DNA of 64,000 bases from assembly GCA_037349315.1 (NCBI GenBank), contig JBAIAC010000154.1, positions 1 to 64,000 on the forward strand. Reading direction: 5' to 3'. The DNA comes from Chelydra serpentina. Taxonomy: Eukaryota; Chordata; Testudines; Chelydridae. Shown here one piece after another: positions 31,914-42,071 of this stretch; within the stretch, counting starts at the first letter, position 1; every line of letters starts with the position of its first letter. The notes beneath the pieces were generated by a model. The model was not told where the DNA came from and did not search any database. It was given only the letters and a program-made list of their open reading frames with translations. The position numbers and the translations under genes were made by a program.

Positions 31914-33455
31914 TCACATGATGTTCATCCCTAGAATCCCTGGGACTCCTTCTCCTATATGGCTCCCTTCAGAGGCCTTGTCTTTCAGGATGAAGATGCA
32001 TTTCCCTGGCAGTGTCTGGCCCATGTAGTCGATGTCTGCTTCGAGGCATCCCACCACTGGGATTGCCAGTCCATTAACTGCTGTTAGATGTACAAACTGT
32101 GTGTTGTGCATGGTCAGCTCCTTGTCTATTAAATATTTTTGAAAATGTGATTCAGTAATGGTGGTGACTTCTGAGCCAGTATCTAACAAACATCTGGTTT
32201 TTACCCCTGCTATACATACTTCAGCAGTTAGACAGTCTCCAAATGCTCGCTTACAGAAGTCACTAGATATGCTGGTGCTGCCCATGTTCCTCTCAACACT
32301 GTATGCAGAGTGATTTTCCACCAAGGACAGGCCTAGGAATCCTTCTGCCACTGCTTGGCCTTTTACTGTAGATGGACCACTCGCTCCTGGTGCCCCATCG
32401 ATTTCGAGTGCCTGGGACTCTGGTCTCCTTCTCAGTGTACAATCTCGGCTAGTATGTCCTGGCCTTTCACAGGTGTAACAAATGTACCTCCCTAGCTCAT
32501 CCTTCAGTGGAGATCTTCGGGATCCTGGAGCTCTTGGATATTTTGGCACATTAGTGGAGGTATTTCCTTTTATCACCTCAGTCATCACTTTCATCATCTC
32601 CCCCTGTTGGACAGCCAGTTTTTGGACAGCTTCACTTAGGCTTTCCAATGTTAGCTGTGTTTGGGGCAGGGCCTTTTCCCCAGCAGCTGCATTCACTAGG
32701 CCCCCACTTTGTGTATGGGGGTTAGGCTTGGCCCTCTCTGCCCCAGGAACTTCCTCTTCTTCTGACCACATAATGGCAGCCTGCATGAGTTCATGGAACT
32801 TTTTACTGGGCTCTTCCTTAAACCTCCTTTTCATTTCACGTCGGAGGGAGTCGTCCCGGAGCCCCAACACCAACTGCTCTTTTAGAAACATATCTGGGTC
32901 TGGAACTCGTTGAGAATCTCGCCGCTCCACTTTGCTCATTCTCTCCTGAAGATCATATGCGTATGCCCGGATAGTTTCACCGGGTTCCTGCTTTCTCTCA
33001 AAGAACTCCTTTAGTCGAGTTCCAATAGGTACCTTGTCTCCGTACACTTCCAGGAGGAGTTCAAACACCTTTTTCACATCTTTCTTGTCTGCCATTGCCA
33101 TGAACTTTACTGTGGCCTTCGCCTGGTCCTTGAGGTGTTCCTCTATGAAGTCCACATGGTCTTCCTCAGGTACTCTTAGCACACGCAGAGCCGTCTTCAC
33201 AGACTTGACCCACTCCTCTACTGTCATGTCTCCTGCTCTGGTCGGGAAGCCACCAAACTCTGTGACTTTCTGCTCCCGTGGGACATAAATAGTAGGGGGT
33301 TTCTTGGCTTCTGCTGCCTGTTGGTCTATTACAGCCTTAGCCAGTGATAAGGCTTCTCTCTGTTCTGTTCTAGCTTGTTGTAATGCCTCAGCTTGGTCTG
33401 ACAATCTGCGCTGAAGTTCAGCGACCTGGGCTTGTAGTTGTTCAATTCGAGCCAT
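31914..33455 (-). CDS. Gag-protease polyprotein of Ty3/gypsy element
   Basis: 513 codons from an ATG at 33,455. The N-terminal coiled coil (ARIEQLQAQVAELQRRL) leads into a capsid-like region (FPTRAGDMTVEEWVKSVKTA, then LKEFFERKQEPGETIRAYAY). A CCHC knuckle CYTCERPGHTSRDC is at about residue 335, and a retroviral-type aspartic protease motif CLLDTGSEVTTI is at about 430. Gag forms the particle and the protease cleaves it. The frame is open throughout, so the copy is young, but with pol deleted it could move only by borrowing enzymes. Confidence 0.85.
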   Translation of the reverse strand: MARIEQLQAQVAELQRRLSDQAEALQQARTEQREALSLAKAVIDQQAAEAKKPPTIYVPREQKVTEFGGFPTRAGDMTVEEWVKSVKTALRVLRVPEEDHVDFIEEHLKDQAKATVKFMAMADKKDVKKVFELLLEVYGDKVPIGTRLKEFFERKQEPGETIRAYAYDLQERMSKVERRDSQRVPDPDMFLKEQLVLGLRDDSLRREMKRRFKEEPSKKFHELMQAAIMWSEEEEVPGAERAKPNPHTQSGGLVNAAAGEKALPQTQLTLESLSEAVQKLAVQQGEMMKVMTEVIKGNTSTNVPKYPRAPGSRRSPLKDELGRYICYTCERPGHTSRDCTLRRRPESQALEIDGAPGASGPSTVKGQAVAEGFLGLSLVENHSAYSVERNMGSTSISSDFCKRAFGDCLTAEVCIAGVKTRCLLDTGSEVTTITESHFQKYLIDKELTMHNTQFVHLTAVNGLAIPVVGCLEADIDYMGQTLPGKCIFILKDKASEGSHIGEGVPGILGMNIM

Positions 33456-33555
33456 GGTAGGGTTCTTGACTAGGCCTGGACAGTGCTACCAGAACTCAAC
33501 CAGTAAACCAATGGGGTGGACCCTGTGGATAGGATCCTGTTTGTGACGCCAATTA

Positions 33556-35481
33556 TCTAAGCGGGGGAATAGTCCCGCTATTGTGGGGAACTTTCCTCGT
33601 CTCTGCACTACCCCGGTGAAGTGGGCTAGCGGAAGGATCTCAGTCCTCGCTCCCACCTCCTTTACCCCAGAGGCCTCCCTGCCCTCGAGGACTCCCCTTG
33701 TACTCTCCTGTCTGGCAGAGTCCTCGTAACCCCAACAAGGCTGGGCCCAGGATTCCTGGGGGGCTCGACCCCCAACCTTGCTGTGGTCACCTAGGTCAGG
33801 GACTAGGGTGTCCCCACTCCGGGGTACTCTCTCTGTACAGGATGCTTCCCTGACCCACTGATCACTGCATACAATTCAAAGCAAATTATTTAATTAACAA
33901 TTAATTTGTAACAGGAATAAGGAAAAATGGGAAAGGCTAATGGAAACAATTCACCCCGCTCTGTGGCAGGGAACATCTCAACAGTGTCTCTGCAATGTCA
34001 GGGCAGTTCAGTCTGTTCCTGTGTAAGTCCCAGGCTCCTTCTCAGGCCCTGGCTGTGCTGCAGGGACGCTGCTTGGACACTTGTTCTGGCGGTGGCCACA
34101 CGCTCGCAGGCTCTGGGTGGCAGGACCCTTCTTCCCAGCGTTGCCCCCGCCCCGTCGGGGTTTAGATCCCCCTGCAAGTCTGGCCTGCAGGGCCCCTTGG
34201 CTGAGGCCTCTCCCTGTGCTGGGCCCACTGCCCAGGGTCCCCCTCGCTCTCCCCAGCTGCTCACCGCACCCGGCTCCGGACTGCTCCAGCCCCAGCTCCA
34301 CAGCTCTGCCTCAGCTCCAGCTCCTCTGCCCCAGCACGGCTGCTACTGCTCTGCCTCCAGCCCCCTGGGCTGCTGCCCTGGCCCCTCTGGCTCTGGCTGC
34401 TACAGCTTCTCCCCCCAGGGCAGGTCTGTGTCTCTGGGCTGCACCTCTGCTCCCAGGGCAGGTCTGTCTCCCTGGGCTGCACCTCCGCTCCCAGGGCAGG
34501 TCTGTGTCTCTGGGCTGCAGCTCTGCTCCCAGGGCAGGTCTGTGTCTCTGGGCTGCAGCTCCGCTCCCAGGGCAGGTCTGTGTCTCTGGGCTGCAGCTCC
34601 GCTCCCAGGGCAGGTCTGTGTCTCTGGGCTGCAGCTCCGCTCCCAGGGCAGGTCTGTGTCTCTGGGCTGCAGCTCCGCTCCCAGGGCAGGTCTGTGTCTC
34701 TGGGCTGCACCTCCGCTCCCAGGGCAGGTCTGTGTCTCTGGGCTGCAGCTCCGCTCCCAGGGCAGGTCTGTGTCTCTGGGCTGCACCTCCGCTCCCAGGG
34801 CAGGTCTGTGTCTCTGGGCTGCACCTCCGCTCCCAGGGCAGGTCTGTCTCACTGGGCTGCACCTCTGCTCCCAGGGCAGGTCTGTGTCACTGGGCTGCAC
34901 CTCTGCTCCCAGGGCAGGTCTGTGTCTCTGGGCTGCACCTCTGCTCCCAGGGCAGGTCTGTGTCTCTGGGCTGCACCTCTGCTCCCAGGGCAGGTCTGTG
35001 TCTCTGGGCTGCACCTCTGCTCCCAGGGCAGGTCTGTGTCTCTGGGCTGCACCTCTGCTCCCAGGGCAGGTCTGTGTCTCTGGGCTGCACCTCTGCTCCC
35101 AGGGCAGGTCTGTGTCTCTGGGCTGCAGCTCTGCTCCCAGGGCAGGTCTGTGTCACTGGGCTGCACCTCTGCTCCCAGGGCAGGTCTGTGTCTCTGGGCT
35201 GTGCTCTGGCCCCTCCAGATCTGGCCCAGCTCAGCTCTGGCTTCTGCCCTCTCCTCAGCTCGGCCCCACTCACTCTGCCTCAGGCAACTTCAGCTCACAC
35301 GGAGGATGGGATCCACTCTGACCTCCTGACTCCCTGATTCGCCTGCCCGCCCTGTCAATCAGAGCTGACCTGGAGCATTGGCCTCTCCCCATTGCCCCTG
35401 GGGACTGTCAGTCCCATCGACCCGCCCCCTTTTGGTACTGGGAGCTCTGAATGTTAGTAAGGGGATAACAGTCCCCTTACA
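33556..35481 (-). mobile_element. 5' LTR of Ty3/gypsy element
   Basis: 1,926 bp; same sequence as the 3' LTR but with about twenty 39-bp units instead of five. The left terminus has TC where the 3' LTR has TG. The 464- and 418-codon frames in it are repeat artefacts. Confidence 0.85.
34420..35200 (+). repeat. 39-bp VNTR inside the LTR, about 20 units
   Basis: Units of GGGCAGGTCTGTGTCTCTGG followed by GCTGCACCTCTGCTCCCAG. Length 39 is divisible by three, so frames stay open for hundreds of codons on both strands. Units differ mainly by CACCT/CAGCT and CTGCTC/CCGCTC, and like variants cluster, which suggests local expansion. Confidence 0.95.
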
Positions 35482-37110
35482 TATGATTTGCTGGAAATAG
35501 CTCAGTGTAGTGAGAAGAGCAGCGGTTTGTCTGTTGGGAGTGGCAATGTGCCTGATAGGGAAAGTTGGGATGAGCCTAGACAGCCTTGTGAGCTGATGGT
35601 TTTATCTAGGCAGCAGTGTGGGAAGGCGAGGACAGTGGAAGATGAGTGTCCCTATACCTTACCTGTTGCCTGTGTGGAGAAATGTGACAGTGAAGAAAAT
35701 GTGTCTGTGTCTGTCAGGGGTATTGACTTGCCTATGGAGGAAGCTACCTCGGTCTCCAAGCAGTTGTCTGTGAACAGCCCTGTGTGCTGGGACAAGGGAA
35801 ATGGGATCCCAAGCTGTGTGTCTGGAAAAGGAGAAGGTGTCTCCAGCTCTTCTTTGTCTGTGGAGCAGACAGAAGGCGCCTCTCAGCCTGTGATGGTTCA
35901 GAATAGTGCAGTTGTCTCAGAGTTGGTTCTAAATTCAACTAAAGCCCAGGAAGGGAAGGGTCCCAAGTTTGTGTCTGCTAGGGAGAAGGGCACTGTAACT
36001 AGGTTGCATCCAGTTAGTGTCTATGCAGAATCCCAGAGACCAGACAATTCTGGTGCTTGTAGTTTGCCTGTTGCTAATGTGTGGCTGGGAAAGGGTGTAG
36101 TGACTCTGTCTAATCAGGGTGATACCCTAGCCAGGGCACAAGGAGAGCAGAAAGGTGACTTGGTTGTGTTACCTACTGACCGGTTGACAACTGGTAGCAA
36201 GAAGGAAAAGATTCCTAAACTTGTGTGTGGCAAAGGGAAGGAGAATGCTTCTATCCTTTTATCCAATAAGTCTAGGAGTTTGCCTGAAAGGGGATTGTGT
36301 AGGAATCTGCCTGATGAGCCAGAGGTGATCATGGATGTGAGTAAGATCCAGAAGGAGTCTGTTGTTGCTCAGGAAAATGTTCCTTTAGAGCAAGCCCTAG
36401 GTGAAAAGGGTAAGGGCAGAAGTTCTGTGAGGGGTGAATTGTTGCTTAGAAAAGTTTCTAGGAACAGGAATCCTCATGGTAATCTGTGCAAGCAGTTTGC
36501 TGTAGCTGAAGGGTGTGAAAGTGATTTGATCAAGGAAGTTTCAGTTCCTAACAGCCAGAAATTTTCTGTTGTGAATGGATCCACTGACTTTCCTTTTGAA
36601 AGATCCAGTGTGGAGAGCTTTGAAAAGGTCTCAGATGGAGTGAGAGCTGTTACAGTTGATCAGGCCTTTGACCAAGTGGCTGAGTTTGGCCAGCTTGTTG
36701 GGGAGACAAGGTTGCTGAGAGAGGAATGTCTCCATGCTGATTCTATAGGTGGACAGTCTGTGTCTCAGGTTCAGAGGGAAGGCTGGGTAGTTGAGTCTGC
36801 AGAGCAGGACAGCTGTGTAGTTAATCTCTCGAGAATGCAGGGGATGGCAGGTGTACTCTCATCCCTAGACACTTTGGATGGAACTTGTAGTCTCTCAGTG
36901 GACTTGACTCCTGATTCCATGTGGAAGCACAGGATGGTAAGGGAAGAACAACAGAACTTTGAGGCTAGCTTGTTAGAGAAAATGGATGGTTTCTCTTTAA
37001 GACAGAGTCCAGCCTTGGAATTGGTAGCAGTGAAAGATCAGAAAACTGGTGAACTGGCTCCTGTCTGTGTTGATGCAAATTACCTGACTGACTGGGGAGG
37101 TAGCTGTTAG
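35482..37110 (+). CDS. Unidentified retroelement-associated ORF, about 540 codons
   Basis: Open from the gypsy LTR boundary at 35,482 to TAG at 37,108-37,110; the true start is cut off. The product is rich in Ser, Val, Glu and Gly and has no zinc knuckle, protease, RT or integrase motif and no membrane segment. It contains repeated short phrases such as GKGKE and SVSVRG. Its place upstream of a second ORF and an LTR suggests the spacer or pol-linker part of a turtle LTR retroelement. I do not recognise a function. The absence of stops over 1.6 kb implies recent coding constraint or youth. Confidence 0.55.
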   Translation, partial: YDLLEIAQCSEKSSGLSVGSGNVPDRESWDEPRQPCELMVLSRQQCGKARTVEDECPYTLPVACVEKCDSEENVSVSVRGIDLPMEEATSVSKQLSVNSPVCWDKGNGIPSCVSGKGEGVSSSSLSVEQTEGASQPVMVQNSAVVSELVLNSTKAQEGKGPKFVSAREKGTVTRLHPVSVYAESQRPDNSGACSLPVANVWLGKGVVTLSNQGDTLARAQGEQKGDLVVLPTDRLTTGSKKEKIPKLVCGKGKENASILLSNKSRSLPERGLCRNLPDEPEVIMDVSKIQKESVVAQENVPLEQALGEKGKGRSSVRGELLLRKVSRNRNPHGNLCKQFAVAEGCESDLIKEVSVPNSQKFSVVNGSTDFPFERSSVESFEKVSDGVRAVTVDQAFDQVAEFGQLVGETRLLREECLHADSIGGQSVSQVQREGWVVESAEQDSCVVNLSRMQGMAGVLSSLDTLDGTCSLSVDLTPDSMWKHRMVREEQQNFEASLLEKMDGFSLRQSPALELVAVKDQKTGELAPVCVDANYLTDWGGSC

Positions 37111-38047
37111 CAGAGAGGGCACTCCCAATCAGCCAGTGAATTCTGTTAAGCGAGAGAGATCAGGGTTTGATGCTTCAGGACAGGAAGAGAAGAGAGACCT
37201 TAAGTTTGCAAAGGGAAGCCGCAGGCTAATACTCAAAGGCCCAAACCTCGATGGTATTGAGCCAAAAGTGTGGCATGACAAAAATGATTGTAAATGGACA
37301 CTTGCAATGAATTTGTTATTGCTCATGGTAATTTGTGTAAATATTGTGTTGTTGTTACCAGAAACTGAAAGAGTGTACAATGTGCCTGATCTTTTGGAAA
37401 ATCCCTGGAACATGTTAGAAGGAATACATGAGAACACACTGTATGTTAACAGGCCTTGTTATACTGATGTTGCACAGTTAATGCCTGAAAAGAGTATTGG
37501 AACTTTTCACAAGGGAAAAGACATTCCAGACCTAATGTGTATGAAAAGGGAAACTGAGGCACGCTACCACATTGCTTTCGCGGCTAAATGCCAAGATTTC
37601 TGTACTATGGACAACAGTAATATCTACATTGACTTGATGTTAATTGGGTTTCAGACATTGGCCAGAGCTTGTATGAATGACGTAGCTATGTTCTTTAGCT
37701 CTTGGCAATATCACATGAGACACACAGGAACCATGCTGCTAAAGCAGATCCAATCCACCATTGTTCTAACCAAGTTTTACCTTGAGTGGGTAAGGAGATT
37801 CAATCATGTTAGGGAACATGACTTTGATAAACCATTTCTGTTACACACTGGTATGGCTTCTAACCCAATACTAGCTGTAGTAAGACAGACCCATGGATGG
37901 GGAGCTCTTGGGCTGCAGTCAGTGATGCTTGGGGCACCCCTTCCTGCATCAATTTTGCGTTGGGGGTGTGACGTTATTGACAATAACTGGGACCATATAG
38001 ATCATTGTTACAACCAAGGTCCTGTAGTGGCACCAAATCTTGTATAA
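37088..38047 (+). CDS. Env-position ORF with hydrophobic segment
   Basis: The frame opens at 37,088, overlaps the upstream ORF by 23 bp in another frame, and stops at 38,045-38,047. The first ATG is at about 37,307, directly before MNLLLLMVICVNIVLLL, which could be a signal peptide or an anchor. About 245 residues with seven further cysteines follow (for example RPCYTD, AKCQDFC, DHCYNQ). There is no furin-like site, CX6CC motif or C-terminal anchor typical of retroviral Env. It ends just before a purine tract (AAAGGGGG) and an LTR, the usual env position. Function unknown. Confidence 0.5.
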   Translation: MTGEVAVSREGTPNQPVNSVKRERSGFDASGQEEKRDLKFAKGSRRLILKGPNLDGIEPKVWHDKNDCKWTLAMNLLLLMVICVNIVLLLPETERVYNVPDLLENPWNMLEGIHENTLYVNRPCYTDVAQLMPEKSIGTFHKGKDIPDLMCMKRETEARYHIAFAAKCQDFCTMDNSNIYIDLMLIGFQTLARACMNDVAMFFSSWQYHMRHTGTMLLKQIQSTIVLTKFYLEWVRRFNHVREHDFDKPFLLHTGMASNPILAVVRQTHGWGALGLQSVMLGAPLPASILRWGCDVIDNNWDHIDHCYNQGPVVAPNLV

Positions 38048-38058
38048 AGGGGGTCAAA

Positions 38059-39069
38059 TGAGGTGTCTAAGACCGGGTTATGCTTGGCTGGTTATGATTA
38101 TGCCACTTATATGCATGTATCAGTTTTGTAGTTGAAGTTATGAATATTGGCTTTATACTGTCTGTAGTTCAATGGCTTTATATGTATGTCTGTATTTCAA
38201 ACTGGGGCTGGGCTTCTGGGACCCAGGACAAGCTATCAGCTCTGCCAGGCCTGCTGATGGCCCATTAAGGACCATCGACCATACAATTAGCCCATTGAGA
38301 GGAGGCAGACACACCTTATGATTCAGTAAGGTATGCAGAGACTTGCCCATGTGACTCCAGACTCCATTTTGCTGTGATTTTCCACAGTGAGGACAAAGAG
38401 GTGTCTTTACACCTGGAAGAAACTATAAAAGGCAGCTGCCTCATCTCCATTTGGTCTTCATTTCCTGCTTCTTACCTCTGGAGGAACCTTTCTACAAATG
38501 GAAGCTTTGAACAAAGGACTGAAGGACCCATCCCAGCTGGGGATGTAATCCAGAGACTTGATTTGAACCTGCAGCTTATTCCATCTGCTACAAGCCTGAA
38601 CCAAGAACTTTGCCATTACTGTATGTAATTGATTCCTTGTAACCAATTCTAGCTCTCACCTAGACCTTTTTCCTTTTATGAATAAACCTTTAGATTTTAG
38701 ATTCGAAAGGATTGGCAACGGCGTGATTTGTGGGTAAGATTTAAGTTTTGTATATTGACCTGGCTCTGAGGTTCACTCCGCTGGGATCGGGAGAACCTGT
38801 TTTCTTTTACTGGGGCATTGGTTTTCATGACCATTTGTCCCCATAACGAGTGGCTCTGGTGGTGAGACTGGGAAACTGGAGTGTCTAGGGGAATTGCTTG
38901 TGTGACTTGTGGTTAGCCAGTGGGGTAAAACCAAAGTCTCCTCTGTCTGGCTGGTTTGGTGCCTTAGAGGTGGAAAACCCCCAGCCTTGGGCTGTAGTTG
39001 CCCTGTTTGAAGCAATTTGTCCTGAACTGGCACTCTCAGTTGGGTCTTGCCAGAACCGGCATCGTTACA
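38059..39069 (+). mobile_element. 3' LTR of the element carrying the two ORFs
   Basis: It begins TGAGGTGTC just after the purine tract and ends GCATCGTTACA at 39,069. TATA box CTATAAAAGG at about 38,423 and AATAAA at 38,681-38,686. Beyond 39,069 the sequence resumes the flank also found at 58,285, so the right boundary is supported by a paralogue. The left part of the element is missing. Confidence 0.7.
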
Positions 39070-39165
39070 GTGGGTTCTAACCCACGAAAGCTTCTGCTGA
39101 AATAAATGTGTTCGTCTCTAAGGTGCCACAAGTATTTTTCTTATTTTCTTTTTATTAACCACAAA
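39070..39165 (+). repeat. 3' tail of an interspersed repeat, Penelope-like
   Basis: CCCACGAAAGCTTCTGCTGA, AATAAATGTGTTCGTCTC and TAAGGTGCCACAAG match the segment at 58,285-58,370 and resemble the arm of the 18,928 insert. Class uncertain. Confidence 0.5.
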
Positions 39166-39348
39166 CACACTCTCATCATGCTCCAGCCAGAAGGGGAATG
39201 AGCAGGAATTCTTGCTGTTCAGCCATGGACACACTTACACAATGGCACGGCAGTGAGTGTGTTGTGGAAGCTGGTCTGAGGAAACACTAGGAAATAATCA
39301 CTCAGTGAGAACAGAACTAGAGTGTAGTGAGAAAAGTGCACAAAGCAA

Positions 39349-39430
39349 GTAGTTGTGGCTGAGCGGTTAAGGTGATGGACTAGAAATCCATTGGGGTTTC
39401 CCTGCACAGGTTCAAATCCTGCTGACTATG
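39349..39430 (+). tRNA. tRNA-Ser(AGA), copy 1
   Basis: 82 nt with the long serine variable arm (TTGGGGTTTCCCTGCACAGG), loop CTAGAAA with anticodon AGA, and box A GTGGCTGAGCGG. The acceptor relies on three G-T pairs and box B is GGTTCAAATCC. No T-run follows. The upstream flank is shared with the copies at 52,682 and 58,576; the downstream flank here switches to the tRNA-Val flank. Confidence 0.75.
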
Positions 39431-39611
39431 CTAGAGTCACAAGGGCGAGGTAAGGATGACTTCGTGGGAGCCGGCTTCAGTTCTTTGCTCTACCAGCCGA
39501 CCCACCGAAGAGCTGCCACCACTTTCTCCAGCTTTGCCCGTCGGGGTGTGACAGGGCGAGCGCAGGCCAAGCGGATGGAATTTGAAGGGAGGGGCAGATC
39601 CCTGTGACAGA

Positions 39612-39684
39612 GTTTCTGCTGTGTAGTGGTTATCACATTTGCCTGACACGCCAAAAGCCTCTGCTTTGAAACCAGGCAGAAACA
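39612..39684 (+). pseudogene. tRNA-Val-like pseudogene (GAC)
   Basis: 73 nt; body matches tRNA-Val but the anticodon is GAC and box B is broken (GCTTTGAAACC). The flank to about 39,800 matches the other tRNA-Val loci. Confidence 0.7.
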
Positions 39685-39874
39685 TGAAGCTGCCTTTTCT
39701 CAGGTCCCTTAGCTGTCCAGCAAGGTGCTCCCCTTTTTGCCACTGGGATAATCCCAACCCCTGCAGGACAGAGGGTGGTGAAATGAGCTGAGAAAGCATG
39801 CTGGAGAAAGCTGTTGTTTCCTGCCTGCTTGGTTAGTTTCTCTTCTGCACCAAACTTGCCACTGTTTTATGTGA

Positions 39875-39947
39875 GCCTGGCTAGCTCAGTTGGTCGAGCA
39901 TCAGACTTTTAATCTGAGGGTCCAGGGTTCAAGTTCTTGGTCAGGTG
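39875..39947 (+). tRNA. tRNA-Lys(TTT)
   Basis: 73 nt. Acceptor GCCTGGC pairs with GTCAGGT using G-T pairs, box A is TAGCTCAGTTGG, loop CTTTTAA gives anticodon TTT, and box B is GGTTCAAGTTC. The T-stem holds with wobble pairs. No T-run terminator is near. Weakly supported as functional; clearly the parent type of the copy at 8,285. Confidence 0.75.
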
Positions 39948-39949
39948 CC

Positions 39950-40610
39950 AACCTTCTGCTGATGAACCTCAGCCCCCACCCGGGCAGGGTTTGATGCATC
40001 ACTTAAATGCCAGGACGCTGAGGGATTTCAGCTCCCTTTGTCCAGAGGGAACCTTCACCCCACTCCCAGCCAGATTCTTGTCCATGGGATCACTGTAGGG
40101 GGGGCTGGGTGCCTCTTTGTCTTTTCTCTCTCTAGGACAGGCCAGGGGACTATAACTGGGGCATCTGAGCAGCCAGGACCTTCTGTGGAGCTGCCATTTC
40201 CCTTCCCCTTGTATGGTCTCATCTGTCATTGACTCCAGCCATTTTTCTATCCATCGTCAGCACCATCCCAAGCCAGCTGCACTCGCCTCGAAAAGACAGC
40301 GTCCCCTGGGGGGTGTAAATCACTGACCTCTCTCATCTCTGAGCACTGACTGCCCCTCCGTTTCCTGGCCTCTCAGTCTGTGCAGATGGGACCTTCCCCT
40401 CCCGTATCTTCTCCTTCCCCATCCGCCATCGTCCCAAGCAGCACAGCGGGTGGGAATCTTAAAAGTACCCAGGTGACTTAGGAGCAGAAACCCCCACAGA
40501 GCTTCCCTGCAATTGGCACTTGCCCCTCACTGAGCAGGACTGAAACTCCTGCAGGGAGACTGCTGGGGAGCCTCCCCTCTGGGCGTGAGCAAAGCAGCAG
40601 GGTGAAAAGA
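39950..40610. other. No gene seen
   Basis: Unique-looking sequence between tRNA-Lys and tRNA-Ala with only short domain-free frames. Confidence 0.4.
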
Positions 40611-40615
40611 GAAGT

Positions 40616-40687
40616 TGGAGATGCTGGGGATTGAACCCAGGGCCTCATATATGCAAAGCATGCGCTCTACCACTGAGCTACATCCCC
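40616..40687 (-). tRNA. tRNA-Ala(TGC)
   Basis: 72 nt on the minus strand. Acceptor GGGGATG/CATCTCC with discriminator A, loop TTTGCAT giving TGC, box A TAGCTCAGTGG and box B GGTTCAATCCC. One mismatch in the anticodon stem (C31-A39). The G3-T70 pair that marks tRNA-Ala for its synthetase is present. A TTTT terminator lies about 8 nt downstream. Likely functional. Confidence 0.85.
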
Positions 40688-40689
40688 TG

Positions 40690-41880
40690 CTGGGCTGTGT
40701 TTGCTCTGGGTTACACTCAGAGCCCTCCTGTCTCCAGAGCATCCAGTGGCCTCACAGCAGCCTGGGGGACACAGTCCCTGCTCTGAGGCCGATCCTGCTG
40801 TCCTGGAGGCTGCTGGTTCTTTGGGGTCACTTTGCAGCAGAGCCAGATCCTATGTGTGGGGCAGAGAGAGTCGTGCCCTGGACTCCGGGAGCAGAGATAC
40901 ACTCAGCCTCTCCCCTGCATTGGGGGGGTGCTGCCACCCCCTGCTGGAAGGTCATGGTGGTGGGGGGGCTGTGAGCAGCTCAACTCCTGCCCCTGGTGGC
41001 AGAAGTGGGGTGGGGAGCTCCAGGTGTTTCTAGGATCTGCTATTTCCACCTGCCTGTAAAGTCCGGCTTTCCCCAGCACATTCACTGCGGTGCAATTGGG
41101 TCACTGTGTCTATGGCTGAACAGCAAAGAATCGCTCCCGGTTTCCCGTCTCTCTGCAGCGTGATTAGCCTGTGTCGGTGGTTAATGAGGTGGATCTAGCT
41201 GCAGATTGTTATTCATTCCCCACCTGGACAGTTCACACAGTCCCTGTCCCGTGCAGATCTCCAGCACCTCAGCGACCCTGGTAGCAGCGGTTGGGTTTTC
41301 CCTGAGGGCCTGAGATTTTCAGGGTCCTTTTTTCCCTCCACCTGGAGTGAACTCAGCTTTTCCCCCGTCCCAGACACTCCATGAAATAACAACAGCAGCG
41401 CTAAGGAGAAGGGGAGGGAACATCTCACTGTCAGGGCTGGATGGGCCCAGGGCCCCGTGCTCGTCCATTGGTTCCATTGCAGAAGAGGACGGGTCCAGGG
41501 AATTTGCCCCCCTGCTTTGCACAAGGGACAGAGACAGATCTCGCTGTTCCTGGGTCTGTGCAGAGAAAATGGTGCTTCTGTCTGAAAGAGAGGCGGGAAA
41601 TGGCCCCATGGTGGGACAATATCCTCAGGATTAAGAGCAAAGGACTCAGGCTGAGAACCGATTTAACTCCACTCATCTGGGATTTAACAAATTGTCTTCC
41701 ATGGAGACACTGGGACCTTGTGACATTGATCCAGACTCGGGGGGGGGGGGGGGGATGGGCTGATTTAACTCCCTGGCTGGCCGCCGCCTCAGCCACCTCT
41801 TGCCCCATGGCCTAGGCTCTTGGCCCTCTGCTGATTGCTCCTTGCTGGATTGCCCAGAGCAAAAAGGAAGACGTGCAGGT
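40690..41880. other. No gene seen
   Basis: Overlapping frames on both strands have no domain. A 14-G run lies near 41,741-41,754. Confidence 0.4.
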
Positions 41881-41881
41881 C

Positions 41882-41953
41882 TAGCATACGATGGTTTTGA
41901 TCCATCAGCCACTGGGTTTCGGGCCCAGCCCACTTCTGCTGCACCCCCCTGCT
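41882..41953 (-). pseudogene. tRNA-iMet-like pseudogene
   Basis: 72 nt on the minus strand with the iMet outline (GCTGGGCCC...ACCCAG, GATGGATCAAAACCATC). The anticodon position reads CGA, not CAT, and the acceptor pairing is poor. It lies 120 bp from tRNA-Asn, a pairing repeated in reverse at 54,794/54,992. Confidence 0.7.
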
Positions 41954-42071
41954 GGGTCTGGCCCAGCCCCAGCTCCAGCATCCGGCCTAGCGCCTTGTGA
42001 GATCTAGCACTGGCAGGGAGATGCGCCGGCTGCTCGGAGCAGCATTGGTAACAGCAGTTTTGTTGCTGTGT

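Larger units (their letters stand above)
29293..35481 (-). mobile_element. Ty3/gypsy-type LTR retrotransposon, pol deleted
   Basis: Minus-strand element with direct LTRs at 29,293-30,551 (3') and 33,556-35,481 (5'). LTR ends are TGTAAGGGG...CTTACA. A primer-binding-like TGGCGTCACAAACAGG follows the 5' LTR, and a purine tract (AGCAAGGGGGAA) precedes the 3' LTR. Between them are a gag-protease ORF and an integrase-tail ORF; reverse transcriptase, RNase H and integrase core are absent. The flanks TATA/TATG give a 4-bp target duplication with one difference. Confidence 0.85.

Noticed and set aside
33927..35321. 464- and 418-codon ORFs and minus-strand partners
   Set aside because: Their length comes from a 39-bp repeat (a multiple of three) in an LTR; both strands are open, so this is not coding evidence.
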